Shown piece by piece: positions 1 through 7,010 of a stretch of DNA of 15,101 nt (the first letter of the stretch is position 1; every line of letters starts with the position of its first letter). The notes under the pieces are model-generated. The model had not been told where the DNA came from. It did no database searches and saw only the letters and a list, made by a program, of their open reading frames with translations. Source of the stretch: Ruminococcaceae bacterium UBA1244 (lineage in GTDB: Bacteria > Bacillota > Clostridia > Oscillospirales > Acutalibacteraceae). The position numbers were made by a program, and so were the translations under genes. The stretch is taken from positions 7,059 to 22,159 of the forward strand of contig DBWG01000007.1 of the NCBI GenBank assembly GCA_002308635.1. The letters run 5' to 3'.

Positions 1-329
1 ATAAAGAACTGTGAGCCTGCGGAATCGGGATTCATAGCCCTTGCCATTGAAAGAACGCCGGGGGTGTGTTTCAGGTCATTCCTGAAACCGTTCTGTGAAA
101 ATTCGCCCTTGATGTGATATCCGGGACCGCCTCTTCCTGTTCCGTCCGGGCATCCGCCCTGTAGCATGAAATTATAGATAACTCTGTGGAACGTAAGACC
201 GTTATAATAACCGGAATTTATAAGGGTGATGAAATTGTTGACGGTGTTCGGAGCGATTTCGGGATAAAGCTCGGCTTTGATAATACTGCCGTTTTCCATC
301 TCAATAGTAACGATAGGATTCTGTGCCAT
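1..329 (-). CDS. Cyclophilin-type peptidyl-prolyl cis-trans isomerase (3' end outside window)
   Basis: The reverse strand reads from ATG at 329 as a protein beginning MAQNPIVTIEMENGSII and open to the window edge, giving 109 complete codons. The cyclophilin core is plain: FHRVIYNFMLQGGCPDGTGRGGPGY (shown here in parts: FHRVI, then MLQGG, then GTGRGGPGY), LSMARAMNPDSAGSQFFI. The catalytic Arg of FHRV, the Gln of QGG and the SAGSQFF strand are all present. Family members catalyse proline isomerisation during protein folding. There is no signal peptide, so it should be cytoplasmic. AGAAAGG lies 6-12 bases before the ATG and supports this start. It follows spoIVA on the same strand after 87 bases but has its own promoter, so it is probably not part of the spore operon. 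The C-terminus is missing. Confidence 0.93.
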   Translation of the reverse strand, partial: MAQNPIVTIEMENGSIIKAELYPEIAPNTVNNFITLINSGYYNGLTFHRVIYNFMLQGGCPDGTGRGGPGYHIKGEFSQNGFRNDLKHTPGVLSMARAMNPDSAGSQFF

Positions 330-360
330 AGTATCGACCTTTCTTTTGTTGTTTTCTTAT

Positions 361-389
361 ATTGTACATTAACTGACGGAAATAATCAA
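361..389 (-). promoter_or_regulatory. SigA-type promoter for the cyclophilin gene
   Basis: On the reverse strand TTGATT (389-384) and TACAAT (366-361) are separated by exactly 17 bases. The predicted start near 354 leaves a leader of about 25 bases containing the ribosome binding site. This lies between the stop of spoIVA and the isomerase ATG. Confidence 0.65.
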
Positions 390-416
390 GGGCAAAGAAG
401 CAAAACTTTTCTGTTG

Positions 417-1895
417 TCAAAGAATAATGCAGATAAGTCCATTGCAGCCGTTGTTGATTATCTTTTCGATAGTTTCTTTAAGCTTCTTTCTTGCGTCCGC
501 AGGCATACGATAGAGCTTGTTCTGGAGTCCCTCGTTAACAAGCTCATGCAGGGACTTTCCGAAGATATTGGACTGCCATATCTTTGACGGTTCGGATTCA
601 AATTCCCTGAGAAGATAGCCCACAAGTTCCTCGGACTGCTGTTCGGAACCGACGATAGGCGTTATCTCGGTCTTGATAGTTGTTTTCATCATGTGGATTG
701 ACGGCGCATTTGCCCTGAGACGAACTCCGTATCTTCCGCCCTGTTTTATGATCTCCGGCTCTTCAAGAGTCAGCTCGTCCATAGTCGGCATGACGATCCC
801 ATAGCCGCTTTCGTTTACATCATCATAAGCCTGCTGGAGTCTTTCGTATTTTTTCTTGACCGCAGACAGCTCCGTCATAACGTCTAAAAGCCCGCCTTCA
901 TCGGATATATCAAAGCCGGTTTTCTCTCCGAGTACCTTATAGAACAGCGACGGGTCAATATTCACTCTCATTCTTGCACGTCCTGAACCTAAATCGACAG
1001 AGCTTGTTTCGGCTTTTACAACATATTCACATTCTGATATTTTTTCTGCAATATCGCTGACCTCTCTTATTTTTTCCGCACCCTGAGCGCTCTCCTGTAT
1101 TACAGAGAACAGTGAGCTTCTGAGCCAGTGTTCCTTTTCGAGTGCTGACACCCATTTTGGCATATCGACTTTTATCTCTTTTACCGGAAATTCAAACAGC
1201 ACTCTCGCAAGTATGCGTTTTATCTTGTGTTCGTCAAGCTCCATACAGCTTACAGGTTCAACGGGCACACCGTATTTTATACTCATTTCTCCTGCAAGCC
1301 GCAGGGTATCCTGTGAATGGGGTTCGACTGAGTTGAGAAGGACAATAAACGGTTTGTTTATACTTTTGAGTTCATTGATAACTCTTTCTTCGGCTTCTTC
1401 GTATTCATTTCTGGGAATGTCGCTTATGCTGCCGTCGGTCGTAATGACGAGCCCGATGGTCGAATGATCGGTTATTACCTTTTTTGTTCCTATTTCCGCT
1501 GCCATATCAAAGGGGATAGCTTCATCAAACCAGGGCGTTTTGACCATTCGAGGAGCTTCGTCCTCTATGTAGCCCAAAGCGCTGGGTACGATATATCCCA
1601 CACAGTCGATCATCCTAACACGAAAGCTTGCGTTTCCTTCGAGCATCACCTCAACAGCTTTTTCGGGAATGAATTTCGGTTCGGTCGTCATAATGGTTTT
1701 TCCCGCAGCAGACTGCGGCAGCTCATCATTTGCCCGTTCACGCTGATCTTCGCTTCTGATGTTCGGTATGACAAGGGAGTCCATGAACTTCTTGATAAAT
1801 GTTGACTTGCCCGTTCTGACAGGTCCGACTATGCCGAGATAAATATCACCGCCCGTCCGCTGAGATATGTCCTTATAGATGTTTATTTCTTCCAT
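417..1895 (-). CDS. spoIVA: Stage IV sporulation protein A, spore coat morphogenetic ATPase
   Basis: 492 residues, the usual length of SpoIVA. The N-terminus has the GTPase-like P-loop GPVRTGKST (residues 24-32, Lys30), and the C-terminus ends GCNGLICIIL, the conserved SpoIVA tail. In the family this is a mother-cell protein that hydrolyses ATP and polymerises on the outer forespore membrane as the base layer on which the coat (and cortex) depends. The ATG at 1895 is preceded by AAGGAGAG at good spacing. The gene begins 16 bases after the stop of sipL, so the two should share a transcript; in Clostridioides difficile SipL is a direct SpoIVA partner. No obvious intrinsic terminator follows before the isomerase promoter. 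Confidence 0.97.
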   Translation of the reverse strand: MEEINIYKDISQRTGGDIYLGIVGPVRTGKSTFIKKFMDSLVIPNIRSEDQRERANDELPQSAAGKTIMTTEPKFIPEKAVEVMLEGNASFRVRMIDCVGYIVPSALGYIEDEAPRMVKTPWFDEAIPFDMAAEIGTKKVITDHSTIGLVITTDGSISDIPRNEYEEAEERVINELKSINKPFIVLLNSVEPHSQDTLRLAGEMSIKYGVPVEPVSCMELDEHKIKRILARVLFEFPVKEIKVDMPKWVSALEKEHWLRSSLFSVIQESAQGAEKIREVSDIAEKISECEYVVKAETSSVDLGSGRARMRVNIDPSLFYKVLGEKTGFDISDEGGLLDVMTELSAVKKKYERLQQAYDDVNESGYGIVMPTMDELTLEEPEIIKQGGRYGVRLRANAPSIHMMKTTIKTEITPIVGSEQQSEELVGYLLREFESEPSKIWQSNIFGKSLHELVNEGLQNKLYRMPADARKKLKETIEKIINNGCNGLICIIL

Positions 1896-1911
1896 ATCGG
1901 TTCTCTCCTTT

Positions 1912-3444
1912 TTATTGCATTGGTATGAGGATCATCCCTCTTGCGGCAACGGTGTCTTCGGTCATATTGTTTTCAAGTCTGACAGCTTCGGCAGATGTGC
2001 AGTATGCACAGGCAATGTCCCAAAGGCTTTCTCCTTCGTCTGCATAGTAAAGAGTGAGTGCCGCAGCATTGTCCTTTCCTCTCGGTCTGTCCTCGCTGTA
2101 TTCGGCTGATGTGATGCCGCAAACGTTTACGGTATCATAAACAGACCCGCAGAGATGGATGTCGGCTTTTATCTCGATGCTGTTGTCTCCTGTTATCCTG
2201 AACGACAGCCCGGATACCTTTACTTCTGCCCGTATATTTCCGCCGCTGATGTTCATATCGGGAGAATAGTTTATATCGAGCGGACGTTCGATATAAAACG
2301 GCGTTCCGTCCGGATCAAGCGCAAAGATACTGCACACAGCCTTTCCCTTTACTGCGATCTTTTCGTTTTCGATCAGGACCATACTGCTCACATTATCGCA
2401 CCAGAGGTCAACTATCTGTGAAATGCTGTTGTCTCCTGTGCTGACCTCTCCCGCAGCGGAAAAATCCTCGTCTATCCTTTCGGAAAGCCTCGAAAACTGA
2501 TATTGCTTTGTTTTCAGCGAAAGCTCATATTCAGTGGAATATGCGTCGGTCGTGATCTCTATTTCCGAATCTTCATACGCTGTTACAGAAGCACATATTT
2601 TTGCATCAAGGTTTACGAGGGTACTGTTCTCGTCAAATTCGGATTTCAGCGACACATCACAGTTCATTACCTCAAGCACGACTTCGTTTATTGTTTTTTC
2701 ATCCACACCGCCTGCATCAAGCACCTGAGTGAATGGGATATTGAAGGTCATCGTATCCTGAGCGCCGCTTTCAAGGTCGGTGATATAGAGTATCCTCAGC
2801 ACCGCTTCGCCGTTCAGCATCAGCTTGTCGGTGAGTGCCTTTATGCTTTCCGTTCTGACAGAAAGCTCGCTTCTGAGTATGCTTTCCGGAAAGCCCTTTC
2901 CCTGACCGATATCGAGGACCTCTGTTATAGAGAACTGCTGCTGTGAAGAAGCACACAGGCGGCTTATTTTTATGGTCTGTTTTTTCTGTTCGATATCATC
3001 GCCATCAATGTCGCTGAAATATTCCTGCTCTGTTCTTGACCTGACCGCCACGCACACTGAAAAAGCCCCGTGGATATCGACTCTTCTCGGACTGACCGCA
3101 CGGCAGTTGATGTATTCTGTTTTCAGCCTGACAGATGCCGTCGGATCAACAGCCGTTTTAAGCCCGAAGCTGCACGAAAAGGGGACAGAGTGTTCACAAA
3201 GCCTTATTGCACGTTTCTTTGAGTCAAGATAATAAAGACTGACAAGCGCACTGCCGTCAACTTCGAGCATATCTCCGGAAATATTCCTGCCGGTGACACT
3301 TGGACAGACTCTGCATTTTAATATTCTCTCGATATCCGGACAATAATCCGGAAGGCTCAGATCCAGATCTATCGGCTGTTCCTTTGTACCTTCAAACACC
3401 GTTTCACAGACCGAGCAGTTTTCTCTTTTAAGCTGATATTCCAT
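1912..3444 (-). CDS. sipL: SipL-like SpoIVA-interacting protein (SPOCS/DUF3794 repeats plus C-terminal LysM)
   Basis: 510 residues from the chosen start. The N-terminal part begins MEYQLKRENCSVCETVFEG and contains the SPOCS/DUF3794 pattern LDLSLPDYCPDIERILKC; related beta-rich segments fill the middle. The last 45 or so residues form a LysM domain (YYADEGESLWDIACAYCTSA, then a final LIPMQ). This architecture matches SipL of C. difficile (about the same length), which uses its LysM domain to bind SpoIVA and holds the coat on the forespore. The start at 3444 is preceded by GGAGAGG at 8 bases. Upstream in-frame ATGs at 3501 and 3462 would give longer proteins, but 3501 lies within the likely promoter. 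Direct fusion of transcription to spoIVA supports the assignment. No signal peptide or membrane segment is seen. Confidence 0.9.
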   Translation of the reverse strand: MEYQLKRENCSVCETVFEGTKEQPIDLDLSLPDYCPDIERILKCRVCPSVTGRNISGDMLEVDGSALVSLYYLDSKKRAIRLCEHSVPFSCSFGLKTAVDPTASVRLKTEYINCRAVSPRRVDIHGAFSVCVAVRSRTEQEYFSDIDGDDIEQKKQTIKISRLCASSQQQFSITEVLDIGQGKGFPESILRSELSVRTESIKALTDKLMLNGEAVLRILYITDLESGAQDTMTFNIPFTQVLDAGGVDEKTINEVVLEVMNCDVSLKSEFDENSTLVNLDAKICASVTAYEDSEIEITTDAYSTEYELSLKTKQYQFSRLSERIDEDFSAAGEVSTGDNSISQIVDLWCDNVSSMVLIENEKIAVKGKAVCSIFALDPDGTPFYIERPLDINYSPDMNISGGNIRAEVKVSGLSFRITGDNSIEIKADIHLCGSVYDTVNVCGITSAEYSEDRPRGKDNAAALTLYYADEGESLWDIACAYCTSAEAVRLENNMTEDTVAARGMILIPMQ

Positions 3445-3476
3445 ACCCTGATCCTCTCCCATTGTTTTTTCAATGA

Positions 3477-3506
3477 ATTTATATGCACATGATAAAGGCA
3501 ATATTA
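3477..3506 (-). promoter_or_regulatory. Probable SigE-dependent promoter of sipL-spoIVA
   Basis: On the reverse strand TAATATT (3506-3500) is followed after 14 bases by CATATAAAT (3485-3477). This resembles the mother-cell SigE pattern (ATATT, 13-15 bases, CATACAAT). The expected transcript start is near 3470, leaving about 25 bases before the ATG at 3444. No good SigA pair was found in the same place. The assignment is by resemblance only. Confidence 0.5.
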
Positions 3507-3572
3507 CCCAAAGGAAAAACCGGCTTTAAAAAAATGAATTAATAAAAATTTAACAAAATGTTTACAATTGTG

Positions 3573-3601
3573 TTGACAAGTATAGAAATTGGTGATATAA
3601 T
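3573..3601 (+). promoter_or_regulatory. Perfect consensus SigA promoter
   Basis: TTGACA (3573-3578), 17 bases, TATAAT (3596-3601): both hexamers and the spacing are the textbook optimum. The expected start near 3608 leaves a leader of about 26 bases with the SD sequence GGAGGAG. It implies strong expression of the secreted protein downstream. Confidence 0.88.
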
Positions 3602-3633
3602 GAGGAAAATTTTCATTATGGAGGAGATTATCT

Positions 3634-4575
3634 ATGAAACTCAAAAATATCATTACAACATCTATCGTAACAGCTGCTGCAATAACCATCACAGCAGCAC
3701 CGGTCAGTGCAGCAGGACTTGGTCACTCCGTAAACGGCGTGCGTTTTACTGTTAAAGACGGAGAGGACGTTGTTTCTGTCGTTCATTTTGATAAATTGGG
3801 ACGTGAAAGCGACTTCGATGTTACAGCTCATATACAGGAGGGATTTCTGCCCGAAGGCGATTATTATTTCTCTGTCGAAAAAGACCCCGATGCTAAAATT
3901 AGACGCCAGTTTGAGGATGCAGTAAGCAGATCAATGTATTATCTCGATGATTATGATATTGTAGACATCAAATTCTTCGACTCTGACAACAACTCGATCT
4001 ATACCGATGCAGCGGTTTACTTTACAAAGACAGATCCGATATATTTCAACTGTGCGTTTATTTATGCCTGCGGAGAATTCAGCAGACTTGATTATGCTTA
4101 CTGCGGAAACGGTATCTCGATCAAACCTGCAACTCCTGAAAAGGTCGTTGTTGCAAGATTGTTCACTAAGCATAATATTGACAAAACAAATACCACCACT
4201 CAGGTCAGCAAGATATTCGACGACATCATTATCAGAGACGGAAACACCGACAAGGAAATAGTTTCAAACGACGGTGATGGCGATGGTAAAATTGTCGATA
4301 CAACAGGCAAAACAGAAAGTTCAACGACAGATGACTGGACTCAGGCATCCGGCATAACTGATGAAGGTCCAGATGAGGAACTTGAATATGAGGAAAATTT
4401 ACAAAGCGGTACCGATGCCGCACCGGAGATAAGCGTTGTTGACAAGCTTACTCCCGGAGGAAAGGATGTTGCAACAGGTGATACCGGCACAGTGGCGGCG
4501 GTAGTATCTGTCGTAGGAGCGGCTGCACTGTTCACGGTGTTTGCTGCTTCAAAGATGAAAAAGGACGAAGAATAA
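3634..4575 (+). CDS. Secreted acidic protein with C-terminal membrane/wall anchor, function unknown
   Basis: 313 residues; I do not recognise the family. Residues 1-26 are a signal peptide (MKLKN, a hydrophobic Ala/Ile/Thr core, cleavage expected after PVSA). Residues 27 to about 200 form a globular exported region with several aromatic residues and three cysteines. Residues about 205-275 are a hydrophilic, Asp/Glu/Thr/Ser-rich linker including DGDGDGK. A C-terminal anchor follows: VATGD (279-283), one hydrophobic helix (about 286-305), then KMKKDEE. This has the layout of a sortase sorting signal, but the usual proline before xTG is absent, so it may simply be a membrane anchor. The ATG has GGAGGAG 8 bases upstream. 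It is a single-gene unit between a consensus promoter and a strong terminator. Confidence 0.85.
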   Translation: MKLKNIITTSIVTAAAITITAAPVSAAGLGHSVNGVRFTVKDGEDVVSVVHFDKLGRESDFDVTAHIQEGFLPEGDYYFSVEKDPDAKIRRQFEDAVSRSMYYLDDYDIVDIKFFDSDNNSIYTDAAVYFTKTDPIYFNCAFIYACGEFSRLDYAYCGNGISIKPATPEKVVVARLFTKHNIDKTNTTTQVSKIFDDIIIRDGNTDKEIVSNDGDGDGKIVDTTGKTESSTTDDWTQASGITDEGPDEELEYEENLQSGTDAAPEISVVDKLTPGGKDVATGDTGTVAAVVSVVGAAALFTVFAASKMKKDEE

Positions 4576-4582
4576 TATAACG

Positions 4583-4616
4583 GGGATGCTGTCAGAGGCA
4601 GCATCCCTTTTGTTTT
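4583..4616 (+). terminator. Rho-independent terminator
   Basis: GGGATGCTG (4583-4591) pairs perfectly with CAGCATCCC (4599-4607) around a 7-base loop, followed by TTTTGTTTT. It sits 8 bases after the stop of the secreted-protein gene. Confidence 0.93.
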
Positions 4617-4637
4617 GCAAAAAGCTCAGCTGCGCTC

Positions 4638-4665
4638 TTGACAATGTTTGTGTATATGGTAAAAT
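4638..4665 (+). promoter_or_regulatory. SigA-type promoter for the peroxidase gene
   Basis: TTGACA (4638-4643) is exact; TAAAAT (4660-4665) lies 16 bases downstream. An alternative -10, TTATAG at 4665-4670, gives a 21-base spacer and is less likely. No PerR-like palindrome was seen around it. Confidence 0.55.
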
Positions 4666-4695
4666 TATAGAAAAGACTGCAAAGGAGCGGATATT

Positions 4696-5238
4696 ATGGG
4701 ATTCTACGATTATTCAGTGCCGGACACAAAGGGCGGAGAGCTTTCAATGAAAAGCTTTGAAGGCAAAGTCGTTATTGTTGTAAATACGGCGACAGGCTGC
4801 GGTTTTACGCCGCACTATAAACCTCTTGAAGCTATGTACGAAAAATTCCACGACAAGGGACTTGAAATAATAGACATTCCCTGTAACCAGTTTGCGGGAC
4901 AGGCTCCCGGAACTGACGAAGAGATACACCAATTTTGTACCCTGAAATATAACACACAGTTCCCGCAGATGAAGAAGTCTGATGTCAACGGTGAAAATGC
5001 ACTTCCTCTCTATGCTTTTCTGAAGGAACAGCAGGGTTTCAAGGGCTTCGGCAAGGGATTAAAAGCTTTTGCTATGGATAAGATGGCAAAAAAAGCGGAC
5101 AAAGATTACAAAAACAATCCCGACATAAAATGGAACTTCACGAAATTCGTGATTGACCGCAGCGGCAATGTTGCTGCACGGTTTGAGCCGACAGAAGATA
5201 TGAAGGAGCTTGAAAAGCTTGTAGAAAGCCTTCTCTGA
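4696..5238 (+). CDS. gpx: Glutathione peroxidase-family thiol peroxidase (2-Cys, probably thioredoxin-dependent)
   Basis: 180 residues with the GPx signature NTATGCGFTPHY; the peroxidatic residue is Cys35, not selenocysteine. The other members of the active-site group are present: Gln69 (in FAGQAPGT), Trp146 and Asn147 (KWNFTKFVID). Cys81 in HQFCTLKY is at the place of the resolving cysteine of yeast Gpx3-type enzymes, which suggests an atypical 2-Cys enzyme reduced by thioredoxin and acting on hydroperoxides in the cytoplasm. A Lys-rich segment at about 112-142 makes it longer than the roughly 160-residue norm. The ATG is preceded by AAGGAG at 8 bases. It is monocistronic, with its own promoter and terminator. 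Confidence 0.94.
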   Translation: MGFYDYSVPDTKGGELSMKSFEGKVVIVVNTATGCGFTPHYKPLEAMYEKFHDKGLEIIDIPCNQFAGQAPGTDEEIHQFCTLKYNTQFPQMKKSDVNGENALPLYAFLKEQQGFKGFGKGLKAFAMDKMAKKADKDYKNNPDIKWNFTKFVIDRSGNVAARFEPTEDMKELEKLVESLL

Positions 5239-5240
5239 TA

Positions 5241-5277
5241 AAAAATACCCGTACCTGATCGGTGCGGGTATTTTTAT
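5241..5277. terminator. Bidirectional terminator between gpx and sigF
   Basis: ATACCCGTACC (5245-5255) pairs with GGTGCGGGTAT (5261-5271), with one G-T pair and a 5-base loop. It is flanked by AAAAAA on the left and TTTTTAT on the right, so it can stop both converging transcripts. It starts 2 bases after the peroxidase stop and ends 8 bases before the sigF stop. Confidence 0.9.
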
Positions 5278-5285
5278 AGCTGCGG

Positions 5286-5942
5286 TTAAATACTCAGGCG
5301 TTCTCTTAAAAGAAGCAGCAGCTTTTTTTCTCTCCGAGAGACCTGCACCTGCGTCATTCCGAGAAGCTGTGCGGTACGGCTCTGAGTCAGGCATTTATAA
5401 AACCTTAGCTCAATAAGCTTTCTGTCCCTTTCGTCCAGTCTGCCGATCTCTGTTTTAAGAGCAAGGTGTTCGGTGATCTCTTCATCGGGAGCTGCGACAG
5501 GGATATCGGTCTGTGAGCCGCTGTCATCACCGTAAGATGTGAGTGAGACCGGCTGTTGCAATGCGTTCAGGGCTTCAACTGCCTGTTCATTTGAAAGCCC
5601 CAGCCTTTCGGCAAGCTCGGAAACAGTAGGCTCTCGTCCTTTTTCAGCTTCAAGCTCCTGAGCGGTCCTTCCGGCCTTTACGGAAAGCTCTTTCAGTCCC
5701 CGTGAAATTTTTACTGCTCCGCCGTCACGGAACAGGCGTTTTATCTCTCCGAGTATCACCGGAACAGCATAGGTCGAAAAACGGTTTCCGAGGCTTGTGT
5801 CAAATTTTTCCGCAGCCTTTACAAGTCCGACGCAGCCTGCCTGAAAAAGGTCGTCATATTCAATGCCCCTGCCCCTGAAACGTTTTGCGCAGGCATGGAC
5901 GAGCCCTAAGTTTTCTTCGACAGAAACGCCGTTTTCAGCCAT
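5286..5942 (-). CDS. sigF: RNA polymerase sporulation sigma factor SigF
   Basis: 218 residues. Region 2 is clear (EYDDLFQAGCVGLVKAAEKFD split as EYDDLFQAG and LVKAAEKFD, then RFSTYAVPVILGEIKR), region 3 contains EPTVSELAERLGLS, and region 4 has the helix-turn-helix RTAQLLGMTQVQVSRREKK. SigF and SigG are similar; the position after spoIIAA-spoIIAB identifies this one as SigF, the first forespore-specific sigma factor, held inactive by SpoIIAB until septation. ATG 5942 is chosen: GGAGG lies 7 bases before it. A TTG at 5948 is only 1 base from that site and is unlikely. The ATGGCTGA at the junction gives an 8-base overlap with spoIIAB and suggests translational coupling. Confidence 0.96.
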   Translation of the reverse strand: MAENGVSVEENLGLVHACAKRFRGRGIEYDDLFQAGCVGLVKAAEKFDTSLGNRFSTYAVPVILGEIKRLFRDGGAVKISRGLKELSVKAGRTAQELEAEKGREPTVSELAERLGLSNEQAVEALNALQQPVSLTSYGDDSGSQTDIPVAAPDEEITEHLALKTEIGRLDERDRKLIELRFYKCLTQSRTAQLLGMTQVQVSRREKKLLLLLRERLSI

Positions 5943-6378
5943 TTCCAAACCTCCGGCTCAGGTTCTTTTTCAGTGTTACGGTCGTACCCTTTCCGACACG
6001 GGAATGTACATTAAGGCTGTCGGTAAAGCTCTGCATCACTGCAAAGCCGAGACCGGCTCTTTCTTCTGACGGCGCTGTTGTGAAGAGAGGTTCCATTGCC
6101 TTATGGATGTCCTCGATGCCGCAGCCCTTATCCCTGACCTTTATTATCACCGTATTGTCAGCAGTGATCTTTACGTTTACGATTATCTTTCCGATAGTAT
6201 CCCTGTATGCGTGGACGATACAGTTTGTGACAGCTTCGGAAACAGCCGTCCGGATATCGTTCAGTTCACCGATAGTCGGATCAAGCTGAGCGATAAAAGC
6301 AGCAACTGATGACCTTGCAAAGCCTTCGTTTGAAGAACGGCTCTCAAAGCTAAGCTCCATTTCATTAAGTACATTCAT
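5935..6378 (-). CDS. spoIIAB: Anti-sigma F factor / serine kinase SpoIIAB
   Basis: 147 residues from MNVLNEMELSF, the usual length. It is a GHKL-fold ATPase: N box EAVTNCIVHAY (Glu48, Asn52), G1 box DKGCGI, then the lid segment PLFTTAPSEERAGLGFAVM with the G2 glycines. FIAQLDPTIGEL is strongly conserved with the Bacillus protein. In the family it binds and inhibits SigF and phosphorylates SpoIIAA. An upstream ATG at 6417 would add 13 residues that do not match the family and would sit deep within spoIIAA, so ATG 6378 is used; AGGGTGA lies just upstream. It overlaps spoIIAA by 14 bases. Confidence 0.97.
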   Translation of the reverse strand: MNVLNEMELSFESRSSNEGFARSSVAAFIAQLDPTIGELNDIRTAVSEAVTNCIVHAYRDTIGKIIVNVKITADNTVIIKVRDKGCGIEDIHKAMEPLFTTAPSEERAGLGFAVMQSFTDSLNVHSRVGKGTTVTLKKNLSRRFGNG

Positions 6379-6697
6379 AAACTTCACCCTGCCTTTCAAA
6401 AATATCCAGTGCCCCAAGCCCTGAAAGTATCATTATCCTTTCGAGGTCATGCGGAACATTCACCACTCTCAGCACACCGCCGTAAAGCAGCATCATACGG
6501 TATCTGCCCATAATAAGACCTATTCCGGAACTGTCCATAAAGCTGATACCTGAAAAGTCGAGGCGCAGCTCTGCCGGTTTTTTCTGCTGGATAAGCGCGT
6601 CAATTTCCATTCTTGCGTTTTTTGCGCTGTGGTGATCTATCTCTCCGATCAGCTCCGCCGTCATTATACTTCCGTCAAAATATATTTTGCTGTTCAT
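6365..6697 (-). CDS. spoIIAA: Anti-anti-sigma factor SpoIIAA
   Basis: 110 residues forming one STAS domain. GEIDHHSAKNAR and DFSGISFMDSSGIGLIMGRY match SpoIIAA; Ser56, the first Ser of MDSSG, corresponds to the residue phosphorylated by SpoIIAB in Bacillus. Unphosphorylated SpoIIAA displaces SpoIIAB from SigF; it is normally reactivated by the SpoIIE phosphatase, which is not in this window. The ATG has GGGAGGGTGA upstream. It is the first gene of the three-gene operon, and its end (TAA at 6365) lies inside spoIIAB. Confidence 0.97.
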   Translation of the reverse strand: MNSKIYFDGSIMTAELIGEIDHHSAKNARMEIDALIQQKKPAELRLDFSGISFMDSSGIGLIMGRYRMMLLYGGVLRVVNVPHDLERIMILSGLGALDIFERQGEVYECT

Positions 6698-6720
6698 GGC
6701 CGTTCACCCTCCCGACTATT

Positions 6721-6753
6721 ATTCTATCACCGCTTTCCTGCGGAATTTGTCAC
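6721..6753 (-). promoter_or_regulatory. Candidate Spo0A-activated promoter of the spoIIA operon
   Basis: On the reverse strand GTGACA (6753-6748) and TAGAAT (6726-6721) are 21 bases apart. The overlapping TGACAAA (6752-6746) differs in one place from the 0A-box pattern TGNCGAA. A long spacer with 0A boxes over the -35 is the layout of the Bacillus spoIIG promoter. A SigH promoter (AGGA, 17-18 bases, GAAT), as used by Bacillus spoIIA, was looked for and not found. The expected leader is short, about 17 bases. Confidence 0.35.
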
Positions 6754-6825
6754 ATCGTATATCCTGCACACCAAAACCGGATATACGGCAGGCAGTTATT
6801 TTGGGAAGAAATACAGTAATGATTC

Positions 6826-6855
6826 TTGACAGTTTATTGAAGATCAGGATATAAT
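6826..6855 (+). promoter_or_regulatory. Perfect-hexamer SigA promoter upstream of the small kinase
   Basis: TTGACA (6826-6831), 18 bases, TATAAT (6850-6855). The predicted start near 6862 gives a leader of about 150 bases before the kinase start. A second TATAAT at 6926-6931 lacks a good -35 and could be an alternative promoter. Confidence 0.7.
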
Positions 6856-6861
6856 TGTATA

Positions 6862-7010
6862 TGGAATGCAACCCAAAATAATAGCAGCAAAACTGCGGAG
6901 TGTGGAGTTAAATTGAAAATTAATGTATAATTTGCGGTCACGCACAGACCAGCGTCCACACATTTAATGCGCTTATTAAGTTGGATTGCTATAAAGAAGG
7001 GAATGATTTT
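6862..7010 (+). other. Long untranslated leader of the kinase gene
   Basis: No convincing gene lies here. GTGTGGA (6900-6906) is complementary to TCCACAC (6955-6961), and GGTC (6936-6939) to GACC (6947-6950), so the leader could fold into a nested hairpin. It matches no riboswitch class that I recognise, and there is no T-tract or obvious SD-masking helix. Confidence 0.35.

Noticed and set aside
186..587. Open frame of 133 codons on the plus strand
   Set aside because: It lies antisense to the clear cyclophilin and spoIVA genes and has no family features.
3445..3501. Longer sipL frame starting at ATG 3501
   Set aside because: It has no ribosome binding site, overlaps the likely promoter, and the extra residues do not resemble the family; ATG 3444 has GGAGAGG at 8 bases.
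6862..7010. Riboswitch before the small kinase
   Set aside because: The leader is long and partly self-complementary, but no known aptamer core is recognisable and there is no terminator or SD-masking stem.
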